Assembly: GCF_042646065.1 (NCBI RefSeq)
Contig: NZ_JBHRTA010000030.1
Location: 421,526-485,525, forward strand
DNA: 64,000 nt
DNA from: Parapedobacter deserti
GTDB taxonomy: Bacteria; Bacteroidota; Bacteroidia; Sphingobacteriales; Sphingobacteriaceae
Reading direction: 5' to 3'
Shown: positions 9,186 through 17,463 of the stretch, one piece after another
Layout: each line of letters begins with the position of its first letter
How positions within the stretch are numbered: position 1 is the stretch's first letter
Program-made: the position numbers and the translations under genes
Notes under the pieces: generated by a model
Database searches by the model: none
Seen by the model: the letters and a program-made list of their open reading frames with translations, nothing else
Told to the model about the DNA's origin: nothing

Positions 9186-9487
9186 GTTATACTGGCTTGA
9201 TAAGAGCATTTACAATAGGCGCAGCCCATTAGTAAATTGATTTGAACGTTATGATTTTTACGGTGAAAGCCTTTAGTCAACTATGGAAATGCCATTCGCA
9301 AACCGTTTAACTTTCGACACGCAAAACTACCTATGTGCTGTTAATTTAACAATAACCAGATGTAATGTCATCAGTTCTTACAATCAGTTTCCGATGGATA
9401 TCTCGCAGGGACAGCAATGGTTTATAACGCGCGTCAAGTATAGGAAATTCGATAGCCTGTCTTAACTTATCTACGTATAGGGTAAAG
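9186..9487. other. Intergenic stretch, nothing recognised
   Basis: 302 nt between two minus-strand genes. A 60-codon frame at 9283-9465 has no family resemblance or credible start signal. No hairpin with a T tract and no consensus promoter were seen. Confidence 0.5.
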
Positions 9488-9712
9488 TTATGCCTTTTTT
9501 GGAGGTAAATCAAAAGCTATCGCCTCATGCTCGAAGTGTCCGTTGTGTGATCCATCGCAAAAGGGCTTGTTTTTTGAGAGCCCACAGCGGCAAATGGAAA
9601 GTACGGTTCTCCCCTGTAAGCCGTAGGCATTACCATTTTTGTCAACGATTTCAAAATCGCCTTCAATTCTTACTGAACCGTTGTTATTAATAGTTAGTTT
9701 AGTCTTTGCCAT
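9488..9712 (-). CDS. CDGSH iron-sulfur domain protein
   Basis: 74 aa. The C-terminal half carries the CDGSH [2Fe-2S] motif: CRC, then PFCDGSH, giving the three Cys and one His ligands. Start chosen at ATG 9712 (MAKTKL) because AAAGGA lies just upstream; the longer frame to 9748 adds 12 residues without similarity. Such small cytoplasmic proteins bind a redox-active 2Fe-2S cluster and are thought to act in electron or cluster transfer. It stands alone. Confidence 0.85.
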   Translation of the reverse strand: MAKTKLTINNNGSVRIEGDFEIVDKNGNAYGLQGRTVLSICRCGLSKNKPFCDGSHNGHFEHEAIAFDLPPKKA

Positions 9713-9876
9713 TTTGTTTCCTTTTTCTGTCAAAAATAGCACATCCAAATGGTCAATCGATATCTAGTCGCAGTTTAGAAACGTTATAAGCCGGGTAAGG
9801 GTGCTGGCTGCTTAGGTCATGTTTATTTTCGTCGGTACGGATAAATACGGCCACCACTCCTAATCCGCCACCCTTG

Positions 9877-10422
9877 CTACATTACTTTTTCTTCTCGGCT
9901 GGCATAAAGAAATCGAATGTAACCTATTTCGGCGGCATTTTTCATCAATTCCAAATTTAGCCATGCTGCGATGTCACTAAACGGACAATCAGCTATAGGC
10001 CATCTTGAATATCTATGGGACTCCAGATCATCTGATGACAGGCTATTAACCCGCTCTATCCACTCCTCCTTAAGCGTCTCAAATCGGTTAGTAATTTTTT
10101 CGATCGATGACTGCCATATTACTTCATCTTTATTTAGTGCAGCATTCCCGAAAGAATGGTTGATGACCATCGACCACCAATAATCAATATGCCAGATTAA
10201 CCACGCGATATTTGGAGGACCTACTTCGTACGCTTCGCTTTCAGGCAATGTACCAGCCCATGTATCAGCATTCACCTGCTTAAGATAGATGCCTTTTTTC
10301 GATGGTTGCCAAAGACATTCGTCGACCGATAAACTATCAAGGTGGTAACTCAGTAATTGAAAAGAAATCTTAAACTGTGCAAGCAAGCATCTTGCTACAT
10401 TGTTTCCTGGCGGTATTTCCAT
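9877..10422 (-). CDS. DinB superfamily protein
   Basis: 181 aa, the size of a DinB/YfiT-type four-helix-bundle protein. The His-rich helices typical of this metal-binding fold are seen in LLSYHLDSL and AWLIWHIDYWW; a third ligand cannot be assigned confidently. Family members include damage-inducible proteins and thiol-dependent S-transferases, so function is open. It lies just downstream of a broken peptidase gene on the same strand. Confidence 0.65.
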   Translation of the reverse strand: MEIPPGNNVARCLLAQFKISFQLLSYHLDSLSVDECLWQPSKKGIYLKQVNADTWAGTLPESEAYEVGPPNIAWLIWHIDYWWSMVINHSFGNAALNKDEVIWQSSIEKITNRFETLKEEWIERVNSLSSDDLESHRYSRWPIADCPFSDIAAWLNLELMKNAAEIGYIRFLYASREEKVM

Positions 10423-10441
10423 GATGTTTCAGCGCTATAAA

Positions 10442-11160
10442 CTAATTAGACATCCACCTCGCCCGAAGCTTCTCCTGTTCGGAACTAACCTTTTCTGCTT
10501 TTTTGAACACGTCGTACCTTGCATTCGGTATGATACTTCCGTCGACCTTGATCTTTTTTTCATTTCTAACAACCCAAAGCTGGTATCCATCATTGATATT
10601 AACGTTTGCTGCCTGGTTTAAGAACATTTCTGTGTCGGCGGTCGCTCCGTCGTCCAGCTTACCAGACAACACTTGGTCTCCAACTTTCACCATTACTTTT
10701 AGCGTATCTGGAGAAGTACTTTCTCAACGATGTATTCATTATTTCTAGGACCAATTGTAAAGCCAAGGGATGGATCATTGCCGGTACCTTCGGGTACAAC
10801 AGGTAAATAACTGATTCCAACTGGCAAGAATTCAGCTGCATAATTAAACGGGGTATAAGATTCGATGTGGTTTTTGATGAATGACCTGATTTCCGGGTGG
10901 GTAGAAGCAATAAATTCGTCGAAAAAGGTATCGTTGTCAAAAGGCCGCCATTTTCCGTATTTCTTCACAAAATCCAGATACACTTCCCGAAGGCCATGTT
11001 GTCCTTCTGATAATTGGAGCATACGAATATCAAGAATGGCTGCCGTTAGCGCTCCTAATTGATATATATTGCCATACTGTTGCCCTCCCTCCGCAGTGTG
11101 CCATTCATTGCTCAATTTTAACAAGCTGTAGAGATTGTCAAACCTGCGGCTCCACTGCAC
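10442..11160 (-). pseudogene. Frameshifted 3' remnant of an M61-like peptidase
   Basis: Two overlapping frames read as one C-terminal protein segment. The first (from about 11160) contains YQLGALTAAILDIRM, KKYGKWRPF and TFFDEFI, resembling the C-terminal catalytic-domain end of M61 glycyl-aminopeptidase-like proteins, and stops near 10699. The continuation SPDTLKVMVKVGDQVLSG resumes in another frame about 10715 and runs to 10442. A single-base indel near 10715 explains this. The N-terminal two thirds, including the HExxH zinc site, is absent: upstream sequence belongs to the OsmC gene, so a deletion also removed the 5' part. Family assignment is moderate; the broken state is clear from the frames. 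Confidence 0.6.
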
Positions 11161-11614
11161 GCGGATTATGCCCCACGGAAAAATTCACCGAATTAGCAAT
11201 AAAACAAAGCTCGTTTGCTCGCTTATGCAATTTGTTTGCGTCGGGTATCATCGCGGCTTCTGCGACTGTCACAATTGGATTAAGCGTTACCTCTACAAAG
11301 CGGCCGCCTCCGTTCGAATCTTCTGCCATTATACCAATTGCACTGTCCACGTACTCCATAACCACCACTCCGGCTTGCGAACACAGATGTAAATACCAGA
11401 GCATGTGGCAAGTCGACAATGAAGAGATCAACAACTCTTCAGGATTATGTTTGGTTATGTCGCCACGAAACGCCGGATCAGAAGAGCCCAAAATATCAAT
11501 TTTGTTCGCGATCGAAATTACGTGCTCCCGAGAATACGATTTATAGTCACTTGTTCCTTCACCGCTGTTTCCTGTCCATTTTACGTTAACGCTATATTGA
11601 TGTTGTCCCGCCAT
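11138..11614 (-). CDS. OsmC family peroxiredoxin-like protein
   Basis: 158 aa from ATG 11614 (MAGQHQYSVNVKW), matching the usual OsmC start; a GTG start 24 nt further upstream is possible. Typical features are WTGNSGEG, the HNPEELLISSLSTCH segment with one redox Cys, and ELCFIANSV with the second Cys near the end. OsmC proteins reduce organic hydroperoxides. The last 10 or so residues (GHNPRAVEPQV) do not look like the family end; they overlap the M61 remnant, suggesting the native tail was replaced at a deletion junction. Confidence 0.85.
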   Translation of the reverse strand: MAGQHQYSVNVKWTGNSGEGTSDYKSYSREHVISIANKIDILGSSDPAFRGDITKHNPEELLISSLSTCHMLWYLHLCSQAGVVVMEYVDSAIGIMAEDSNGGGRFVEVTLNPIVTVAEAAMIPDANKLHKRANELCFIANSVNFSVGHNPRAVEPQV

Positions 11615-11705
11615 TATTTTTATTTTATTTGCTGTCACTTGATGACAATTTTATATTTCGGTGTTATAACTGTTCTTCTTTTCTAATTCGCCATCTTGTG
11701 TTCGG

Positions 11706-11929
11706 TTATTTGCTTCTTTTGATCATATATCCGTTGTCGATTTTTTCAAATCCAGCTTTGGGGTAATATGCTGAATGCCCGTCGAAATGCTGAAATGTAG
11801 TTCCGGAAGCACCATCCGCCAATTTCTGATCGACTGACAATCGTCGTACGGATTCCGTTGATCAGTGTACCAAAATCTGCTTACTACATCTTGGAAATCA
11901 TGCCGGGGTTGGATTATTCGAATAGCCAT
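11706..11929 (-). pseudogene. Probable gene remnant with two plausible frames
   Basis: One frame gives 68 aa starting MAIRIIQPRHDFQDVVSRFW, similar in style to the N-terminus of AraC-type regulators of the DUF6597 group. About halfway, another frame gives a more protein-like ending, FQHFDGHSAYYPKAGFEK followed by IDNGYMIKRSK and a stop at 11706, which resembles an acetyltransferase C-terminus. Neither frame alone is a recognisable full protein. It lies between OsmC and NmrA genes in a region with other broken genes. Low certainty on identity. Confidence 0.3.
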
Positions 11930-11952
11930 AAACGGTTTATTTAGAGAGTCTT

Positions 11953-12801
11953 TTATCGAAAAAGATAGTCTTCCAAAGTCGTTGGAAGCTTTATTACCTT
12001 TCCCGGATGTTCGGGAACGGCAATATTGTCGATAACGGCTTGTGTCATACCAACAAGGTTAGCTGCTGTATTTTCCGAAAATCCAACAGATCGTAGGGTT
12101 TCCCGCCACTTGATATGTGATATAACTTGTAGGTTAACCGGTTTATTGTGTGTCATTGAAAAAATGTTGGCAACGTCTCTTGGGTTGTATCGTTGCTGCC
12201 CGGTAAGTTCAATGACATCTTCGTCACCAAAGGCGTCTTCTTCCACGATCACTTTCGCGATAATTTTCGCCACGTCGATCGGCGAGTTCATCTCGATGTC
12301 TAGGTCTTCCGGGAAAAAAGTAGGCAATATGCCGTATCGCTCAATCGTGTCAAGATAACCCAGCCAATTGCTGAAATAGTAGGACGGCCTGACAAATATT
12401 TTCCTTGCATTTAAACCGTCAAACCCTTGTTCCAGTATTCGTGACATCAGGATATTCCCTGTATTTCCATCAACGTGAGCCCCTACACACGATAAACCAA
12501 CGACTTTTTGTATCCCCGTTTGTTCAACTGCTTTTCGGTAGTTTTCTACGATTCGTCTCGTGTCTCCGATAATATCGTTTGACGTTTGGCTTTCGGGTGT
12601 TATTACAAAGACGGTCGTACCATCCTCAAATGCTTCTCGAAGTTGATCTGAATCAAATAGGTCAGCTTCTCGAAACTCAATGCTTTTATCTTTAAGCTTT
12701 TCCGGATTTCTCACTACTGCCCGCACCGGTGCGCCGTATTTCTTTACCTCGCTGATCAGATTTGAACCTATTTGTCCGGTTGCGCCGACGATAATATTCA
12801 T
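11953..12801 (-). CDS. NmrA-like NAD(P)-binding protein
   Basis: 282 aa. The N-terminal Rossmann motif IVGATGQIGSNL follows the GxxGxxG pattern of NmrA/atypical short-chain dehydrogenase proteins, and the segments VVRNPEKL, FREADLFD and FVRPSYYFSNW follow the family order. These proteins bind NAD(P) and act as reductases (quinone reductase QOR2 type) or redox sensors. The canonical YxxxK pair is not evident, as usual in this group. GAGGAG lies immediately before the ATG. It may share a transcript with the membrane protein gene upstream (42-nt gap). Confidence 0.85.
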   Translation of the reverse strand: MNIIVGATGQIGSNLISEVKKYGAPVRAVVRNPEKLKDKSIEFREADLFDSDQLREAFEDGTTVFVITPESQTSNDIIGDTRRIVENYRKAVEQTGIQKVVGLSCVGAHVDGNTGNILMSRILEQGFDGLNARKIFVRPSYYFSNWLGYLDTIERYGILPTFFPEDLDIEMNSPIDVAKIIAKVIVEEDAFGDEDVIELTGQQRYNPRDVANIFSMTHNKPVNLQVISHIKWRETLRSVGFSENTAANLVGMTQAVIDNIAVPEHPGKVIKLPTTLEDYLFR

Positions 12802-12843
12802 ACTCCTCTATCTTTTAGTTTGTGGCAAGTTCAAAAAAATGTG

Positions 12844-13374
12844 TTAGACGTGTTCTTTCTGGCGTTTCATCAACCCCTCTATCCGTAATCTGTTATATTG
12901 CTGTAAGAGAATTGTGGGTATGTTAAAAACGACATTTGCCACCGTAATCAATATACCATATGTGCCCCTATCGTGAAGAAAACAATGTAGGCTAGACAAC
13001 AAAAAGAAAATCAGACAGCACCAATGGAACCGTTCGTACATATCAATTTTTCCGAGGTATTGTTTTGCCTTCAGTGGGTTGCTGATACTTCTTGTCCTGG
13101 TTTTAGTCGCCCAGCTGTGATCTCCCTCTTGAACAAATTTTCTAAACGTTTTCAAGCGCCATTTCTCGTAAGACTTCTTGTTTTTATAAATCCGTAGCTT
13201 GTGCAAAATCTGCCTGGGCACGAACGCGGTGACGATGCTTAGCATGATTAAAACAGAAAGCCACTTGTCTATGCCGACTTCCATCCAATACATTAGGAGC
13301 GGAGTAAAGAAGATTACCGACCATCCGATATTTAACAAGTGGCTAAAAACATCTATTTGTTTTCTTTTCGGCAT
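12844..13374 (-). CDS. Membrane protein, carotenoid glycoside acyltransferase-like (CrtO type)
   Basis: 176 aa from ATG 13374; the frame extends 5 codons upstream to a TTG. Four hydrophobic segments are visible (about 14-31, 35-54, 110-128 and 135-156). The C-terminal pattern ERFHWCC...NIPTILLQQYNRLRI matches the conserved end of proteins annotated as glycosyl-4,4'-diaponeurosporenoate acyltransferases (N-x-x-P-x-x-x-Q-x-Y-N-R). No other carotenoid gene is nearby, so the reaction is only a family-based guess. Confidence 0.5.
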   Translation of the reverse strand: MPKRKQIDVFSHLLNIGWSVIFFTPLLMYWMEVGIDKWLSVLIMLSIVTAFVPRQILHKLRIYKNKKSYEKWRLKTFRKFVQEGDHSWATKTRTRSISNPLKAKQYLGKIDMYERFHWCCLIFFLLSSLHCFLHDRGTYGILITVANVVFNIPTILLQQYNRLRIEGLMKRQKEHV

Positions 13375-13440
13375 AACCCGGGAAACCAAGAAAGAGGCTC
13401 CAATTACGGCGGCCTCTTAATTAGCTATTCACTCACTTCA

Positions 13441-13947
13441 CTACCTTTTTTCGGACGTCGTCGTACCATCAGGGTTGAGCGTCACGGTCTGTATTTGTGA
13501 CCCGTTGATCACATTGAAATGGTAATCGTCGACGTTGTTCCGCTCGCCGATTATTTTTTGCAGATTCACGGATACAGACATCTCCCTGTCGCTATCAAAA
13601 TCCCCATCTGCGTTGTCATACAACATAATCAGCCGAATACCCATCGGGAAAGATTCCTGTACGCGGCCATCCCAAATAAACTGGAATGAATCGGCTTTGC
13701 CGCCGCCTTTCACTTTGACCTCCAAAACATCTTTTTTTCGGATTACATCCAAAACCTCAAAAACACTTCTCGAGTTTCTACCTTCGAGCGTATTGACAAA
13801 TAGTTTGCTGCCCATCAGCAGGTTTGCTTCCAGCTGATACGGATCTTCGTTGTTCGGCCCGTTATTCTCCTTACTGCAACCAGAAAGGAAGAGTGCACTC
13901 AACGTCGTCAACAATGCGGACAGTGTAAATAAAAGTTGCTTTTTCAT
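13441..13947 (-). CDS. Small lipoprotein in the ECF sigma cluster
   Basis: 168 aa with a lipobox LSGC (Cys24) after a classical hydrophobic signal sequence. The mature part is beta-rich with an acidic patch (YDNADGDFDSDRE) that could bind calcium. No family recognised. It lies 84 nt downstream of the transmembrane beta-barrel gene on the same strand, suggesting membership of the ECF sigma operon. Confidence 0.75.
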   Translation of the reverse strand: MKKQLLFTLSALLTTLSALFLSGCSKENNGPNNEDPYQLEANLLMGSKLFVNTLEGRNSRSVFEVLDVIRKKDVLEVKVKGGGKADSFQFIWDGRVQESFPMGIRLIMLYDNADGDFDSDREMSVSVNLQKIIGERNNVDDYHFNVINGSQIQTVTLNPDGTTTSEKR

Positions 13948-14031
13948 ATTTCTGTTGTTTAGTTAATCTGATCTTCATTATATAAAACACCATATTACCC
14001 GCATTTGCTACAACAAAGTAGATAATACCGC

Positions 14032-15210
14032 CTAAAAGAGTACTTTGATTCTAATACCTGAATTAAGAAGGTTTATATCCCGGCGTTGCAGGCCACCCAT
14101 TGGAATTTTGATGAACGGTTCAAATAGCAGATCAGTACGTTTGTTAATATGATGTTTTTTGCCTAGGGAAAAATTCAAATAACCCAGATTACTCCGCCCC
14201 TCGAAATCAGTATCCGTGCTTTCTTTACGGTACTCATTGGTGACCACTTTGAAAACAGAGACCGACGCTCCGCTCTCTGGATCTGTCACTATACTTTCGC
14301 GCAAAACTTCCGATTTCATTCTGTAAATTTTACTTTCCGCTAAAACAGCCAAAGCCGAAACGCCGACCGAAGCATACCAGCCGTCGATAGGTTCGTAAAC
14401 GACTGCTAACGGAATGTCAATTGCCTTGATCATCGACTCGCCACCCACTATCTTCGTATCATAGGATAGCTGCACAGGGTCAGTCGCATGTATGGCTGAC
14501 ATGCGCGAATACGTTAACCCTGTAGAAACGCTGACCTTGTCGGAAACCTTGAATTGCGTCAATATTCCTGCAGCATAATTAATTTTGTCTGTTGTTAGCG
14601 AAGAATTCACCTCAATACCGAACTGCCACCTGCCACCCGCCAACGACTGCTCTTCTTGCCTGGCTGCATAAGTGGGTGCCCTCGCTTCTTCGCTGGAATG
14701 CGCCGTCTTCTCGCTGACGATCGTGGAAAGTAAAGGGGTTGGCGTAGCGACGCCTTCCGATGCAATAAGGGGTTGCTCTTCTTCGGCATCAGGTTCGATA
14801 ACTCCGGCACCTTCGGCAGGAACCGGATTGTTCGGCAAAAACGCAACCTCTTTTGGAATACGCCGTCCGGACGAAGGCGCACCTGCGGTGTCGGTAACCG
14901 GCTTTGTGGAAAATGGGTGCAGATTTTCCTTGATTGTAGGCTTTGGCTGCTCGGCAATCTGACTTTCGCCGATATTCGGCTCCTCCGTCCCGTACCACGG
15001 AAGGCAGATTAAGACGCCGATTAATACCGCGGCAGCTGACACATATTTCCAAAGGGATAACGGTAGTTTTCGTCGCTTTAGATCGTTTTCGACTAATTTT
15101 TCTCCATACGACTTCTGGAAATTTTCCCAGCTTCCTTCCTCGTAAGGAATCTCGAAATCATAAAGGCCATTTCTGATTTCCTCGATCAATTTTTTTTCCT
15201 CGCTGTCCAT
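14032..15210 (-). CDS. Single-TM anti-sigma-like protein fused to an outer-membrane beta-barrel domain
   Basis: 392 aa. Residues about 1-48 are charged and cytoplasmic in character (EEKKLIEEIRNGLYDFEIP). They are followed by a single membrane helix (about 49-68, LWKYVSAAAVLIGVLICLPW), a long Pro/Ala/Glu-rich linker (about 75-190), and a C-terminal region with alternating beta strands (QFGIEVNSSLTT, VSVSTGLTYSRM, LNFSLGKKHHI) ending in a phenylalanine (RIKVLF), typical of outer-membrane beta-barrels. It starts 2 nt after the ECF sigma gene ends. The arrangement suggests that the short N-terminus holds the sigma factor at the inner membrane. How one polypeptide would span both membranes is not obvious. 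Confidence 0.8.
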   Translation of the reverse strand: MDSEEKKLIEEIRNGLYDFEIPYEEGSWENFQKSYGEKLVENDLKRRKLPLSLWKYVSAAAVLIGVLICLPWYGTEEPNIGESQIAEQPKPTIKENLHPFSTKPVTDTAGAPSSGRRIPKEVAFLPNNPVPAEGAGVIEPDAEEEQPLIASEGVATPTPLLSTIVSEKTAHSSEEARAPTYAARQEEQSLAGGRWQFGIEVNSSLTTDKINYAAGILTQFKVSDKVSVSTGLTYSRMSAIHATDPVQLSYDTKIVGGESMIKAIDIPLAVVYEPIDGWYASVGVSALAVLAESKIYRMKSEVLRESIVTDPESGASVSVFKVVTNEYRKESTDTDFEGRSNLGYLNFSLGKKHHINKRTDLLFEPFIKIPMGGLQRRDINLLNSGIRIKVLF

Positions 15211-15212
15211 TT

Positions 15213-15773
15213 TTATACCATTAAAGTCCGGTACAACATCTTAAGTTTTTCTTTCGCTCTCACCAGATATACCCGGCTTGAGCTTGCTGTTATCCCCATC
15301 AATTCAGCGATTTCATCGTGGTTGAAACCTTCGATCTCATACAAGGTGAATACTTTTCTGTAGTTTGGGGTAAGGTTATTGATCAGCTCCCATACGTTTT
15401 CCACATGCAGATTATCCTGCAGCATTACTGGAAAGCGCCAATCAGATTCGTCAGTCAGTGGTTCCTGAAGCGCGGCTAGTTTATGTTTGCGGATTTCGTT
15501 AAGCGCGGTTCGTGCGGTTATTTTCGCCATCCAGCCTTTCAATATCCGGTTAAAATTCTCAGGGTCGTCACATTGAAACGTGCGTAGATTCGTAAAAATT
15601 TTCATAAAGCTGTCGTTCACGACCATGTTTGCCGTATCGCGATCGGAAACATATCTTAAAGCGACCCCCATAAGGAACCCCCAATAATGTTTATATATAC
15701 GCTCTCGCAGTTTATCTCCGATGTTTTGCCAATCCCTCGACAGAACTTCGACTAAGTCTTTATCAGTACTCAA
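15213..15773 (-). CDS. ECF-type RNA polymerase sigma factor
   Basis: 186 aa with sigma region 2 (YVSDRDTANMVVNDSFMKIF...LKGWMAKI) and region 4 (LTPNYRKVFTLYEIEGFNHDEIAELMGI), the two domains that define extracytoplasmic-function sigma factors. The start is TTG at 15773: no ATG is available before residue 35 and a stop lies upstream in frame. The next gene follows after 2 nt and encodes a membrane-anchored candidate anti-sigma. The signal and regulon are unknown; the downstream lipoprotein is a likely target or operon member. Confidence 0.9.
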   Translation of the reverse strand: MSTDKDLVEVLSRDWQNIGDKLRERIYKHYWGFLMGVALRYVSDRDTANMVVNDSFMKIFTNLRTFQCDDPENFNRILKGWMAKITARTALNEIRKHKLAALQEPLTDESDWRFPVMLQDNLHVENVWELINNLTPNYRKVFTLYEIEGFNHDEIAELMGITASSSRVYLVRAKEKLKMLYRTLMV

Positions 15774-15977
15774 TTTATTCCGACGATTAGCTTTCAGCCT
15801 TCCTTACAGGATATCCCAAATTGTTTAAGACATAAACACAGCTTTTAGCATCAATGCTACATCAGATCGGGTGATGTTCATCTTTATCGTTCAAATCAGT
15901 TGTGTTTGTAGCGTTACCAATTGTTCGTGTGTTTGGGTTAGGGAAATGAATTTATAAACACAAAAAATCAAAGTATC

Positions 15978-16688
15978 ATGAACATCGAATTACGAACAAC
16001 TTCAAAACTATTTCTCCTTGCCTCATTCGTTTCAATATTGGCAATGACTGTTGGTTGCGAAAAGGATGACAAAGGCACACCCAAGCCGCCAGATGGGGAG
16101 GGTAAAGTCGCGCTTTTGAATGCGGTTTTTGGAACGGACTCCCTTAACTTTTTTGTTGACACGAAAAAAGTGACCAAAAAGCTTCTCGGGTACAGCGATA
16201 GTTTAAACTACGTAGCCGTCACCGCTGGCGAACGCGAATTTGAGCTCAAAGGGAAAGATGACAAATCCATTGTTAAAAAATCGTTCAAAGCCGAGAAAGA
16301 CAAACACTACTCCATATTGGCTGCCAATTCAGCGGATGGCAAAACGTCTGAGCTGATCCAGGTGAGTGACGATTTAACGGCGCCTAAGACGGACAAAGCC
16401 AAAGTTAGGTTCATTCACCTATCACCAGACGCAGGTAAGCTGAATCTGTCGATAGGCGAGACTAAACTAGCTGAAAATATCGCCTACAAAAACGCCAGCG
16501 CTTATAAAGAGGTGGATGCGAAAAAGACCTCTTTTGATATCGTTGATCCCGAAGCAAAAGAGACGCTACTTACCGTCAAAGATCTTGAACTGGCGAAAGG
16601 TAAGATATATACCATTTGGATAGCTGGTTTGCAGGAGACTAATGACGAAGAAAAGAACCTGCAAGCTAATATCTTCGTCAATAAGTAG
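15978..16688 (+). CDS. DUF4397 domain lipoprotein
   Basis: 236 aa with a lipobox TVGC (Cys27). The C-terminal half contains KVRFIHLSPDAGKLNLSIG, the signature of DUF4397 beta-sandwich proteins, preceded by a related N-terminal copy (KVALLNAVFGTDSLNFFVD), so two tandem modules are likely. The protein is rich in Lys. It is divergent from the ECF sigma gene across a 204-nt gap and may belong to its regulon. Function unknown. Confidence 0.8.
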   Translation: MNIELRTTSKLFLLASFVSILAMTVGCEKDDKGTPKPPDGEGKVALLNAVFGTDSLNFFVDTKKVTKKLLGYSDSLNYVAVTAGEREFELKGKDDKSIVKKSFKAEKDKHYSILAANSADGKTSELIQVSDDLTAPKTDKAKVRFIHLSPDAGKLNLSIGETKLAENIAYKNASAYKEVDAKKTSFDIVDPEAKETLLTVKDLELAKGKIYTIWIAGLQETNDEEKNLQANIFVNK

Positions 16689-16709
16689 TATTTAAATCAG
16701 GAAACTATT

Positions 16710-16743
16710 GGCAGAAACCATCTGATCCTGGATGGTTTCTGCC
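16710..16743 (+). terminator. 13-bp perfect hairpin after the DUF4397 gene
   Basis: The sequence 16710-16722 (GGCAGAAACCATC) is exactly complementary to 16731-16743 with an 8-nt loop, 22 nt after the stop codon. There is no strong T run, so termination may be weak or the hairpin may protect the mRNA 3' end. Confidence 0.6.
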
Positions 16744-16791
16744 TCATTCCAGGAAACTAAACACTTAAATAAAAATACACTTCGTCCGCGA

Positions 16792-17070
16792 TTATATCTG
16801 CCGATCGGCTGATCCGTCCGAAATAGTTACTAAGATTCTTATTGGGTTGGGGGTGTAATGTAGATTCGCTGAATAATCAACAAATTCAAGTGGTAACATA
16901 GAAGTTGCGATAGTGATATCAGCGTCTTTCGCCTGAAACTCGTAGAAAAGCGTCGATGATTGGCGGGGTAGCAGCTGATAATTTTTGCCGACCTTTGAAG
17001 CAACCTCCTTAACACCGCCGGCTTTAGATAGGTCAACCCAATTTTTTGCAATAATTAATTGAACACCCAC
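16792..17070 (-). CDS. Short hypothetical frame, possibly a remnant
   Basis: 92 codons from a GTG, no signal peptide and no recognised family. It contains a moderately protein-like stretch (QLLPRQSSTLFYEFQAKDAD). The absence of an ATG and of any neighbour on the same strand suggests a chance frame or gene fragment. Confidence 0.2.
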   Translation of the reverse strand: MGVQLIIAKNWVDLSKAGGVKEVASKVGKNYQLLPRQSSTLFYEFQAKDADITIATSMLPLEFVDYSANLHYTPNPIRILVTISDGSADRQI

Positions 17071-17463
17071 CTTACCTGCTCAAAATTTTTAGTCTCAGCA
17101 TCCTACCCAAAGGTGTGAACGTAGATGGAAGAACAACAGGTAGGACAGATTAATATCTTCTCCATACCCTTTGAAAACGACGGTTAACAAATAGCCTGCA
17201 AGTAAGTTAGCGTTTGTCGCAAATAATTAGTGCTGGGCGAAGTCTGCTGGCTGGAGTAAAGATAGACGATTTTTTTGGATCCATAGCAGGCGGCAGTGAT
17301 AATTTGGTCCTGTCCAAGCAATGTTTTATTCATCGAACCTTAACATTTTCGTTACAATATCCTATTGTCTATAAACTAATTTTGGCGCAGAAAGATGAGC
17401 TTGCTGTGACAGGCTCCGCAAAAAAGCATTGAAAAATTCTCAGTAGTCAAACACGCTATTTTT
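17071..17463. other. Intergenic region upstream of the first SusC gene
   Basis: 393 nt without a supported gene. TAATTTTG at 17377-17384 fits the -7 consensus and could start the SusC transcript about 75 nt before its ATG, but no matching -33 TTTG was found. Confidence 0.4.
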
